This document shows positions 8,722-16,457 of a stretch of 23,520 bases of DNA, in pieces. The notes beneath the pieces are model-generated. The model had not been told where the DNA came from. It made no database searches and saw nothing but the letters and a program-made list of their open reading frames with translations. The stretch's first letter is position 1, and each line of letters starts with the position of its first letter. The position numbers were made by a program, and so were the translations under genes. The stretch is from JBGCED01 sp045106055 (GTDB lineage Bacteria; Pseudomonadota; Alphaproteobacteria; CBDDJK01). Where the stretch lies: positions 1-23,520 of the forward strand of contig JBGCED010000102.1 in the NCBI GenBank assembly GCA_045106055.1, written 5' to 3'.

Positions 8722-10124
8722 TGCAATCTTTGTTCCCAATCCAGCATCATTGGAAAGATCGCTTGGTAAGGGGATATGCAAAATTTAAGCAGCTGATAAA
8801 ATCACCAACCCTAGCGCATGTGATGTGCGCAGCGGTAATTGGGCTGGTTGCAAGCATTGGTGCGATTTTCATTCGCGAGGCGATTGAGCATAGCATGGTT
8901 TTTTTGCTGCAAATTAATGATAAGCAGCTTCAAGTTGGAATTCTTAGCCCCTATTATCATTTAAATCCGTGGCAAATTTTAACGGTTCCAATGGCGGGCG
9001 GATTGGTAATTGGCGGTTGTTATCATTGGCTTAGCCGCCAGCAACAACCACAAGGCATTGCTGATGTGATGGCGATGAATGCGGGAAAACATAAAATCAC
9101 CCTGCGCGAAGCGCTGGTGCAAACCCCGCTTCATATTCTATCGATTGGCTGCGGAGGGTCTAGCGGGCGCGAGGGACCTGCTGTTTATTTGGCGGCTGGA
9201 TTATCTTCGGGCTTTGCAAGATTATTCAAGCTTGAAGCCAAAACTTACCGAACCTTGCTGGGGGCTGCGATTGCTGCTGCGGTTGCTGCCAGTTTCAATG
9301 CGCCGCTTGCAGGGGTGTTTTTCGCGTTGGAGGTGATTTTGGGCGCTTATGCGATTGCAAGCTTTGCGCCGATTGTGATGGCTTCGGTGGTCGGAACGAT
9401 GGCATCGCGTTTTTATTATGGCGATGCGCCAATTTTTGATTTAGGAGCGCATACGGTGAAATCTTTTGCCGAGATTCCAGCCTTTATTTTGCTTGGGCTG
9501 TTTTGCGGCATGGCGGCGCATTTATTGATTATTTTAATCTGGCGGCTTAAAGATTTTTATGATCGGCTTGAGGTAAAACCCTTTTTGCGTCCTGCGCTGG
9601 GCGGCGGGCTGCTTGGAATTCTTGCGCTGTTTTTCCCGCAAGTGCTGGGGCTTGGCTATGGGCTTAGCAATGCCGCCCTTAACAATGCGATTGAGATTAA
9701 ATTATTATTTCTGTTGATTACAGCCAAATTTATTGCATGCGTGATCACGCTGGGTTCAGGCTTTGGCGGCGGCGTGTTTTCCCCTGCTTTGGCGATGGGG
9801 GCGTTAATTGGAGTATTCTTTGGCACAATGGCAACCTTGATCTTTCCTGAATTATCCTCTGGCGTGACGGCTTATGGCATTTTGGGGATGGCAGCAATGG
9901 CGGGGGCTTTGCTTGGCGCGCCGATCAGCACCATTTTAATGATTTTTGAATTAACCGCAGATCATCGCTTGACGGTCGCGGTGATGATTTCAACGGTGTT
10001 TAGCAGCCAATATTTACTGCATGCCCATGGCTATAGCTTCTTTACCATGCACTTAAAAATGCGCGGGCTGTGCGATCAACCAGGCTTTACCTTGCCGCCC
10101 AATCCAGCCAAGGATTCTAAATAG
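8721..10124 (+). CDS. ClC-family chloride channel or H+/Cl- antiporter
   Basis: This 467-residue inner-membrane protein is a member of the ClC anion transport family, with many hydrophobic helices from about residue 30 to 440. The gating-glutamate motif is GREGP in SSGREGPAVYLAAG, followed by FNAPLAGVFFALEV, GSGFGGGVFSPALAMG (the GxFxP motif) and GAPISTILMIFELT. Aligned by eye to E. coli ClcA, the external gate Glu148 is kept. The internal proton glutamate (Glu203) is Val, the GSGIP loop reads PQGIA, and the central tyrosine position appears to be Phe in YSFFTMHL. No C-terminal CBS domains are present. The ATG overlaps the pgi stop by one base, so translation is probably coupled. Whether it is a channel or exchanger cannot be decided from sequence. 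Confidence 0.93.
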   Translation: MQSLFPIQHHWKDRLVRGYAKFKQLIKSPTLAHVMCAAVIGLVASIGAIFIREAIEHSMVFLLQINDKQLQVGILSPYYHLNPWQILTVPMAGGLVIGGCYHWLSRQQQPQGIADVMAMNAGKHKITLREALVQTPLHILSIGCGGSSGREGPAVYLAAGLSSGFARLFKLEAKTYRTLLGAAIAAAVAASFNAPLAGVFFALEVILGAYAIASFAPIVMASVVGTMASRFYYGDAPIFDLGAHTVKSFAEIPAFILLGLFCGMAAHLLIILIWRLKDFYDRLEVKPFLRPALGGGLLGILALFFPQVLGLGYGLSNAALNNAIEIKLLFLLITAKFIACVITLGSGFGGGVFSPALAMGALIGVFFGTMATLIFPELSSGVTAYGILGMAAMAGALLGAPISTILMIFELTADHRLTVAVMISTVFSSQYLLHAHGYSFFTMHLKMRGLCDQPGFTLPPNPAKDSK

Positions 10125-10331
10125 TACCAAAATTGAACAATAACTCTGTTTTTCATTCTGTTTCAAGGGATGGGGATTGCTTTTTTGAAGCAAGATGTTA
10201 TGCAAACACTTAAAATAGGTCAGCATCATTTACATATTTTAAAAATAATGCTGGATTGATGGGGTGTGATGGTATATATTGACCATTCAGCAAGTTAAAA
10301 ATGCACAAGAATTATTTGAAGGTGATATATC
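10125..10331. other. 207-bp spacer before gltD, probable promoter region
   Basis: No gene is visible in this AT-rich spacer. It separates the pgi-ClC pair from the glutamate synthase genes, so the gltDB promoter is expected here. I could not find a well-spaced sigma-70 -35/-10 pair or a sigma-54 type GG-N10-GC site that I trust. It contains the imperfect palindrome listed separately and a ribosome-binding site, GAAGGTG, 8-14 bases before the gltD ATG. Confidence 0.5.
10221..10253. promoter_or_regulatory. Imperfect palindrome upstream of gltD
   Basis: CAGCAT (10221-10226) is mirrored by ATGCTG (10248-10253). Inner ATTT/AAAT arms extend the symmetry, and the middle is AT-rich. It lies about 80 bp before the gltD start, a suitable place for an operator or a leader hairpin. 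The symmetry is seen directly; a regulator (for example a nitrogen or amino-acid responsive one) is only inferred and none can be named. Confidence 0.35.
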
Positions 10332-11780
10332 ATGGCGAAATCTGCAATGCTAAAATTCATATCCACAGATGCACATATGCCTGAAAAAAGGTCTGCCGAC
10401 ATTAGAACCCATGATTTTAACGAAATCTATGGCAAGTTTGAACAGGGAAAAGGGCAAGAGCAAGCAGCGCGCTGTTCGCAATGCGGCGTGCCATTTTGCC
10501 AAATTGGATGCCCGCTTGGCAATAATATCCCCGATTGGTTGATGCTTAGCGCGAGCGACCGCATGGAAGAAGCCTATCATATTTCCGCAGCCACCAATGC
10601 GATGCCCGAAATTTGCGGACGCATTTGCCCGCAAGACCGCTTGTGCGAGGGGGTGTGCGTGATTGAGCAATCAGGACATGGCGCGGTTACAATCGGCGCG
10701 GTTGAAAAATACATCACCGATACAGCCTTTGAATCTGGCTGGGTAAAACCGATTGTGCCTGCGCGTGAATTATCAACCAGCATTGGCATTATTGGCGCGG
10801 GGCCTGGCGGGCTTTCTGCGGCAAGCCGTTTGCGTGAATATGGGCATCAAGTGGTGATCTATGACCGTTATGATCGCGCGGGCGGGCTGTTAACTTATGG
10901 CATTCCAGGCTTTAAGCTTGAAAAAGACATTGTCATGCGCCGCATTGCTTGGCTGGAGGAAAGCGGGGTCAAATTTCGCTATCATCAAGATATAGGCAAA
11001 AATATTTCCTATGCAGATATTCGCGCGCAGCATGATGCAATCATCATTGCAACGGGGGTTTATAAACCGCGCGCAATGCAGGTTGCAGGCACAGATTTGG
11101 ATGCGATCTATCCCGCGCTTGATTTTTTAACGGCTTCAAACCGTAAAAGCTTTGGCGATCAAGTGCCAGCATTTGAAGATGGCAGCTTGAACGCAAAAGA
11201 TAAGCGCGTGATTGTGGTGGGCGGCGGCGATACGGCGATGGATTGCGTCAGAACCGCAACCCGCCAAGGGGCGAAATCGGTCACCTGTCTTTATCGCCGC
11301 AACCAAGAAAATATGCCAGGATCCGCGCGCGAAGTTGCAAATGCCATCGAAGAGGGCGTTGATTTTATGTGGCTATCCGCGCCCGCTGAATTTATCGGCA
11401 CAGACAAGGTCACATCGGTTCGGGTTCAAAAAATGCGCCTTGGTGAAGCCGATGCAACAGGACGCAGAAGCCCCCAAATCGTTGAGGGCAGTGATTTTAA
11501 CATGGAAACAGACATGGTGATCATGGCGCTTGGCTTTGATCCAGAGAATGTGGTGACCCTGTTTGATCAACCGCAACTGCCCGTTACCAAATGGGGAACG
11601 ATCATTGCGCAGCCAGAAACAGGCGCAACCGCGCTTGATGGCGTATATGCGATTGGCGATATTGTGCGCGGGGCATCCTTGGTGGTGTGGGCAGTAAAAG
11701 ACGGCATGGATTGCGCCGCTGCCATTCACCATGATTTACAGCACCATGATCTGCATGCCAAAAACATTCGCGCTGCTTAA
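10332..11780 (+). CDS. gltD: Glutamate synthase (NADPH) small subunit
   Basis: GltD is the beta subunit of NADPH-dependent glutamate synthase (GOGAT). It takes electrons from NADPH through FAD and [4Fe-4S] clusters to the large subunit. The 482 residues match the family. The N-terminal cysteine-rich domain has CSQCGVPFCQIGCP (Cys48, 51, 56, 60) and CGRICPQDRLCEGVC (Cys95, 99, 105, 109). The FAD-binding GAGPGG is at about 155-160, followed by GGLLTYGIPGFKLEK. The NADPH-binding GGGDTAMD starts near residue 297, and the C-terminal YAIGDIVRGASLVVWAVKDG closes the FAD site. GAAGGTG supports the start. gltB follows 36 bp downstream in the same direction. Related beta-like subunits exist in other oxidoreductases, but the adjacent gltB settles the role. 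Confidence 0.97.
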   Translation: MAKSAMLKFISTDAHMPEKRSADIRTHDFNEIYGKFEQGKGQEQAARCSQCGVPFCQIGCPLGNNIPDWLMLSASDRMEEAYHISAATNAMPEICGRICPQDRLCEGVCVIEQSGHGAVTIGAVEKYITDTAFESGWVKPIVPARELSTSIGIIGAGPGGLSAASRLREYGHQVVIYDRYDRAGGLLTYGIPGFKLEKDIVMRRIAWLEESGVKFRYHQDIGKNISYADIRAQHDAIIIATGVYKPRAMQVAGTDLDAIYPALDFLTASNRKSFGDQVPAFEDGSLNAKDKRVIVVGGGDTAMDCVRTATRQGAKSVTCLYRRNQENMPGSAREVANAIEEGVDFMWLSAPAEFIGTDKVTSVRVQKMRLGEADATGRRSPQIVEGSDFNMETDMVIMALGFDPENVVTLFDQPQLPVTKWGTIIAQPETGATALDGVYAIGDIVRGASLVVWAVKDGMDCAAAIHHDLQHHDLHAKNIRAA

Positions 11781-11816
11781 TTTTCTATATTCATATTCTT
11801 TAAAGACGAGATAAAA

Positions 11817-14800
11817 ATGAACAAACAAATTCAACATAAAAATTATGATGCTGGGGTTCAAAATTGGATTGATCAGTCAGAATATTTATCCAAGCATGGG
11901 CTTTATGTGCCTGAATTGGAAAGTTCGGCTTGCGGCGTGGGGATGATTGCGGCAACAGACGGCAAGCCAACAAGGTTGCTGGTAGAGCGCGCCTTGGAAG
12001 CATTAAAAGCCCTATGGCATCGGGGCGCGGTGGATGCAGATGGCAAAACAGGAGACGGCGCGGGCATTCATGTGCAGATCCCCCATAATTTCTTTATTGA
12101 ACATATTGAGCGCACGGGTCATGCTGTAAGATCAGGTCAGCTTGCAGTGGGCATGATCTTTTTGCCGCGCACCGATCTTAGCCGCCAAGAACGCGTGCGC
12201 ACCATCATTGAAAGTGAAATTTTAAATCTTGGTCATGTGATTTATGGCTGGCGGCAAGTGCCTGTAAACATCAAATCAATTGGGCCTAAAGCCAATGCCA
12301 CACGCCCAGAAATTGAACAAATTATGATCGAGAATGCCAAAGGCAGCGATCTTGCCAAATTTGAAACCGATTTATACATTATCAGGCGGCGCATTGAAAA
12401 AGCATTGCTGGATGAAAATCTAACCGATGCTTATATTTGTTCATTTTCTTGCCGATCCATCATTTATAAGGGGCTGTTTTTGGCAGAACAGCTGGATAGT
12501 TTCTATCCAGACCTTGCCGATCCAAGCTTTGAATCTAATTTTGCGATCTATCATCAACGCTATTCAACCAATACTTTTCCAAGCTGGTCATTGGCGCAGC
12601 CTTTTCGGGTGCTGGCACATAATGGCGAAATCAACACGATCACGGGCAATGTGAATTGGATGCGCAGCCATGAAGCACGGCTTGATGAGCCTGATTTAAC
12701 CCCGCATCTTGATGCAATCCGTCCCGTTATTCCTTCAGGCAGTTCGGATTCATCCGCGCTTGATGCCGTGTTTGAAATTTTACTGCGCACCCATCGCGGC
12801 CTACCAGAGGTTAAATCGCTGTTAATTCCTGAAGCATGGGCGCAATCAAAAACTGTGCCTGAGAAACATAAGGATTTTTATCGCTATGCAAATGCGATTA
12901 TGGAAGCATGGGACGGTCCTGCGGCGATTTGCGCTTATGGCGGCAGATGGGCGCTTGCTGGCACAGACAGAAATGGCTTGCGCCCGCTGCGCTTTATCCG
13001 CACCAATGATAATATGTTGGTTGTCGGATCAGAAGTTGGGATGGTGCGCGTTCCCGATCAAGATATTCTTGAAAAAGGGCGCATCGGCCCTGGGCAAATG
13101 ATTGGCGTGGATCTGCATGAGGGCAAGCTTTATTATGATCAATCCTTAAAAGACATTGTTGCCAATTTACACCCTTTTGGGGAATGGGTTAAGAATGTTA
13201 CCAAATTGGAAAGCCTGCCAGAATTTGGCGCAGGGCAAGAAGACCAAAGCTGGAGTAAGCAGGAAATTACCAGCCGTATGGTGCAAGCTGGCTGGAGCCA
13301 TGAAGCGGTGGAATTGATTTTGCGCCCGATGGCAGAAGATGGCAAGGAAGCGATTGGATCAATGGGCGATGATACGCCGCTTGCGATTCTATCCACCCAT
13401 TATCGCGGGTTGCATCATTATTTCAGGCAGAATTTTGCGCAAGTGACCAACCCGCCGATTGACAGCCTAAGGGAACGCTATGTCATGTCGCTGGTTACCC
13501 GCATGGGCAATCTTGGGAATATTTTGGATGAGCAACAAGACCAGCTTTCAATCTTAAAGCTGGAATCGCCGATCTTGCTAAATGGCGATTTGAAAGCAAT
13601 TTCCAAACGGTTAAAAGACACAACAATTACGCTTGATTGCAGCTTTAAGCTTCAAGATCAGGCGGATGCGAATGCTGGCGCATTAAAAGCTGCGTTGGAT
13701 CAGCTGGTGCGCGATGCCGAAGATGCGGTACGCCAAGGTGCAAGGCAGCTGATTTTAAGCGATGAGCAATCGGGGCAGGATCGTGCGATTATTCCGATGA
13801 TCCTTGCCACGGGTGCGGTGCATAGCTGGCTGATTAAAGCAGAGCTTAGAAGCTTTGTAAGCCTAACGGTGCGCTCCAGCGAAGTTTATGAAACCCAAGC
13901 GGTTGCCGTGTTAATTGGGGTGGGGGCGACCACGGTTAATCCTTATATGGCGCAGCTGATGATCCAAGACCTTTATCATCGCGGGCTATGCGGTAATGAT
14001 GGGGTTGAACACGCCTTGATGCGGTTTAAAACTTCGCTTGAAGATGGGTTGCTTAAAATTATGTCTAAAATGGGCATATCGGTCGTTAGCTCTTATCGCG
14101 GGTCCTATAATTTTGAAGCGGTTGGATTATCGCGGGCGCTGGTAAATGAATATTTTCCAGGCTTGGTTAGCCGCATTTCAGGGATCGGTGTATCTGGACT
14201 TCAGGCGAAAATCATTGATCAGCACCGCGTTGCTTGGTTATCCAATGGGTCATCAAATGGAGTAACAAATTTGCCTGTTGGTGGATTTTATCGCTATCGG
14301 CGCGGGCAAGAAGCCCATGGATGGGAAGGCAAATTAATTCACTTGCTACAAAGTGCGGTGGGCGCGGATTCCTATACAGCATATAAGCAATTTTCAACAC
14401 AAAATCATCAAATGGCACCCACCAGCATTCGCGATCTGCTTGATTTTTCCTATCAAGGTGAGCCTGTTAATTTGGATGAGGTTGAATCGATCACCGCCCT
14501 TCGTAAAAGGCTGGTTGCGCCTGGAATTTCACTGGGGGCTTTATCCCCGATTGCCCATGAAACTTTGGCGATTGCGATGAATCGCATTGGCGCAAAATCC
14601 GATTCTGGGGAAGGGGGCGAAGACCCCGCACGCTTTAGCCCGCGTGAAAATGGTGATAATCCGTCATCGGCAATCAAACAGGTTGCCTCTGGCAGGTTTG
14701 GCGTTACCGCAGAATATCTAAATCAATGTAAAGAGATTGAAATTAAGGTCGCACAAGGCGCAAAACCAGGTGAGGGCGGGCAGCTGCCAGGGATTAAAGT

Positions 14801-16385
14801 CTCTGGCTTGATTGCACGATTGCGCCATTCAACCGAAGGGGTAACCTTAATCAGCCCGCCCCCTCACCATGATATTTATTCTATTGAGGATTTGGCGCAG
14901 CTTATTTATGATCTCAAGCAAATTAACCCTGATGTGCGCGTATGTGTTAAGCTGGTTGCCCGTTCAGGGATCGGTACGGTTGCATCAGGCGTTGCTAAGG
15001 CAAAAGCCGATGTGATTATGATTTCAGGCCATTCAGGCGGCACGGGGGCAAGCCCACAAAGCTCGATCAAATATGCGGGACTGCCATGGGAAATGGGCGT
15101 TGCAGAAGTGCATCAAGTTTTGACCCTAAATGGGCTTAGAAACCGCGTGATTCTGCGCACAGATGGCGGGCTTAAAACAGGACGCGATGTGGTGATTGCT
15201 GCGATTTTAGGCGCAGAAGAATTTGGAATCGGCACGGCATCCTTGGTGGCAATGGGCTGCATTATGGTGCGCCAATGCCATTCCAATACTTGCCCCGTTG
15301 GGGTTTGCACCCAAGATCCCAAACTGATTGAACGCTTTGGCGGTACTGCGGAAAAAGTTGTGCGTCTGTTCAGTTTTATCGCAGAAGAAGTGCGCGAAAT
15401 ATTGGCAAGCCTTGGCGTTAAAAGCTTGAATGAGGTTATTGGGCGCACCGAATTACTAACCCAGCTTAAACGCTCCACGCCGCAATTTGACGATATTGAC
15501 CTAAATCCCTTATTGGTGAAAGCGGGTGGGGATACGGATTTGCCCAGCCATGCGACGCTTGAAGGACGAAACGAGGTTGAAGATTCGCTGGATAAGCAAA
15601 TGGTCGAAGATGCTGCGGCTTTGTTTAAAGCAAGGGAAAAAATCCAGCTGCAATATAATATTCGCAATACGGACCGCGCGATTGGCACGCGCTTATCTTC
15701 TTATATTACCCGCCAATTTGGCATGAAAGGCTTGCAGCATGGTCATGTGCATGTATGGATGCGCGGCTCTGCGGGGCAATCTTTGGGCGCATTTGCGGTT
15801 CAAGGGCTGAAGCTTGAAATTTTGGGAGATGCCAATGATTATGTTGGCAAGGGGCTGTGCGGTGGTCAAATCATCCTGCGCCCACCCGTTGCAAGCCAGC
15901 TTGTGACCAAAAACAATGCGATCATTGGCAATACTTGCCTTTATGGAGCAACCCAAGGCAGCCTATATGCAGCCGGCATGGCAGGAAACCGCTTTGCGGT
16001 ACGAAATTCTGGCGCAATCAGCGTGGTGGAAGGCATTGGCGCAAATGGCTGTGAATATATGACGGGCGGCGAAGTGATTATTTTGGGCGAAATTGGTGAT
16101 AATTTTGCAGCAGGCATGACGGGCGGCATGGCATTTATTTATGACCCAGATCGGCGCATCCATGATTATTTAAACCCTGAAACAGTGGGGGTATATTCAT
16201 TATCATCGGGGCATTGGGCGGATCATTTATATCAACGCATTGCAATGCATTTTGAATTAACCCATTCAAAATGGGCAGAAGAATTATTGCAATCTTTTGA
16301 AACAACCTCAAAAGATTTCCTGCATATTGTGCCGCATGAAATTCTAGCCAAGCTGGAAGTTCCCCTATCCCAACAAGCAGCATAA
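11817..16385 (+). CDS. gltB: Glutamate synthase (NADPH) large subunit
   Basis: GltB is the alpha subunit of GOGAT. It hydrolyses glutamine and uses the ammonia, with electrons supplied by GltD, to convert 2-oxoglutarate to glutamate, completing the GS-GOGAT ammonium assimilation cycle. The 1522 residues hold four parts. The N-terminal class II amidotransferase domain has Cys39 in SSACGVG as the expected nucleophile after a ~38-residue propeptide, plus NGEINTITGNVNWM. A central domain follows. The FMN/synthase domain has GEGGEDPARF, KPGEGGQLPG and SGHSGGTGASP, and Cys1148, Cys1154 and Cys1159 (C-x5-C-x4-C) are the [3Fe-4S] ligands. The last part is a right-handed beta-helix rich in glycine. 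It lies 36 bp after gltD and converges with the TPR gene. Confidence 0.98.
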   Translation: MNKQIQHKNYDAGVQNWIDQSEYLSKHGLYVPELESSACGVGMIAATDGKPTRLLVERALEALKALWHRGAVDADGKTGDGAGIHVQIPHNFFIEHIERTGHAVRSGQLAVGMIFLPRTDLSRQERVRTIIESEILNLGHVIYGWRQVPVNIKSIGPKANATRPEIEQIMIENAKGSDLAKFETDLYIIRRRIEKALLDENLTDAYICSFSCRSIIYKGLFLAEQLDSFYPDLADPSFESNFAIYHQRYSTNTFPSWSLAQPFRVLAHNGEINTITGNVNWMRSHEARLDEPDLTPHLDAIRPVIPSGSSDSSALDAVFEILLRTHRGLPEVKSLLIPEAWAQSKTVPEKHKDFYRYANAIMEAWDGPAAICAYGGRWALAGTDRNGLRPLRFIRTNDNMLVVGSEVGMVRVPDQDILEKGRIGPGQMIGVDLHEGKLYYDQSLKDIVANLHPFGEWVKNVTKLESLPEFGAGQEDQSWSKQEITSRMVQAGWSHEAVELILRPMAEDGKEAIGSMGDDTPLAILSTHYRGLHHYFRQNFAQVTNPPIDSLRERYVMSLVTRMGNLGNILDEQQDQLSILKLESPILLNGDLKAISKRLKDTTITLDCSFKLQDQADANAGALKAALDQLVRDAEDAVRQGARQLILSDEQSGQDRAIIPMILATGAVHSWLIKAELRSFVSLTVRSSEVYETQAVAVLIGVGATTVNPYMAQLMIQDLYHRGLCGNDGVEHALMRFKTSLEDGLLKIMSKMGISVVSSYRGSYNFEAVGLSRALVNEYFPGLVSRISGIGVSGLQAKIIDQHRVAWLSNGSSNGVTNLPVGGFYRYRRGQEAHGWEGKLIHLLQSAVGADSYTAYKQFSTQNHQMAPTSIRDLLDFSYQGEPVNLDEVESITALRKRLVAPGISLGALSPIAHETLAIAMNRIGAKSDSGEGGEDPARFSPRENGDNPSSAIKQVASGRFGVTAEYLNQCKEIEIKVAQGAKPGEGGQLPGIKVSGLIARLRHSTEGVTLISPPPHHDIYSIEDLAQLIYDLKQINPDVRVCVKLVARSGIGTVASGVAKAKADVIMISGHSGGTGASPQSSIKYAGLPWEMGVAEVHQVLTLNGLRNRVILRTDGGLKTGRDVVIAAILGAEEFGIGTASLVAMGCIMVRQCHSNTCPVGVCTQDPKLIERFGGTAEKVVRLFSFIAEEVREILASLGVKSLNEVIGRTELLTQLKRSTPQFDDIDLNPLLVKAGGDTDLPSHATLEGRNEVEDSLDKQMVEDAAALFKAREKIQLQYNIRNTDRAIGTRLSSYITRQFGMKGLQHGHVHVWMRGSAGQSLGAFAVQGLKLEILGDANDYVGKGLCGGQIILRPPVASQLVTKNNAIIGNTCLYGATQGSLYAAGMAGNRFAVRNSGAISVVEGIGANGCEYMTGGEVIILGEIGDNFAAGMTGGMAFIYDPDRRIHDYLNPETVGVYSLSSGHWADHLYQRIAMHFELTHSKWAEELLQSFETTSKDFLHIVPHEILAKLEVPLSQQAA

Positions 16386-16448
16386 TAAGGGGGCAGGGAA
16401 TTGGCGTTAGGCTATTTCGCGTAAAATGCGTTTAATCATTAAATGCGT
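16386..16448. other. Convergent intergenic junction
   Basis: The 63 bp between the gltB stop and the end of the TPR gene on the other strand are where two opposing transcription units meet. I see no GC-rich stem followed by a T-run on either strand, so no standard intrinsic terminator is called. The tandem repeat listed separately fills the right part of this gap. Confidence 0.5.
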
Positions 16449-16457
16449 TTAATCATC
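16424..16457. repeat. 17-bp tandem duplication at a gene end
   Basis: The unit AAATGCGTTTAATCATT (16424-16440) is followed directly by a second copy (16441-16457) that differs only at its last base. The second copy contains the stop codon of the minus-strand TPR gene, so the first copy looks like a duplicated gene tail placed downstream. This looks like replication slippage. Each unit is also partly self-complementary, so a weak hairpin between copies is possible. Confidence 0.85.

Noticed and set aside
10177..10193. TTGCTT/AAGCAA inverted repeat downstream of the ClC gene as a terminator
   Set aside because: The 6-bp stem is weak and AT-rich, and no T-run follows it; the T-run is in the loop.
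15113..15688. 191-residue open frame on the minus strand within gltB
   Set aside because: It lies opposite highly conserved GltB sequence including the [3Fe-4S] cysteines, has no recognisable motif, and is explained as a shadow frame.
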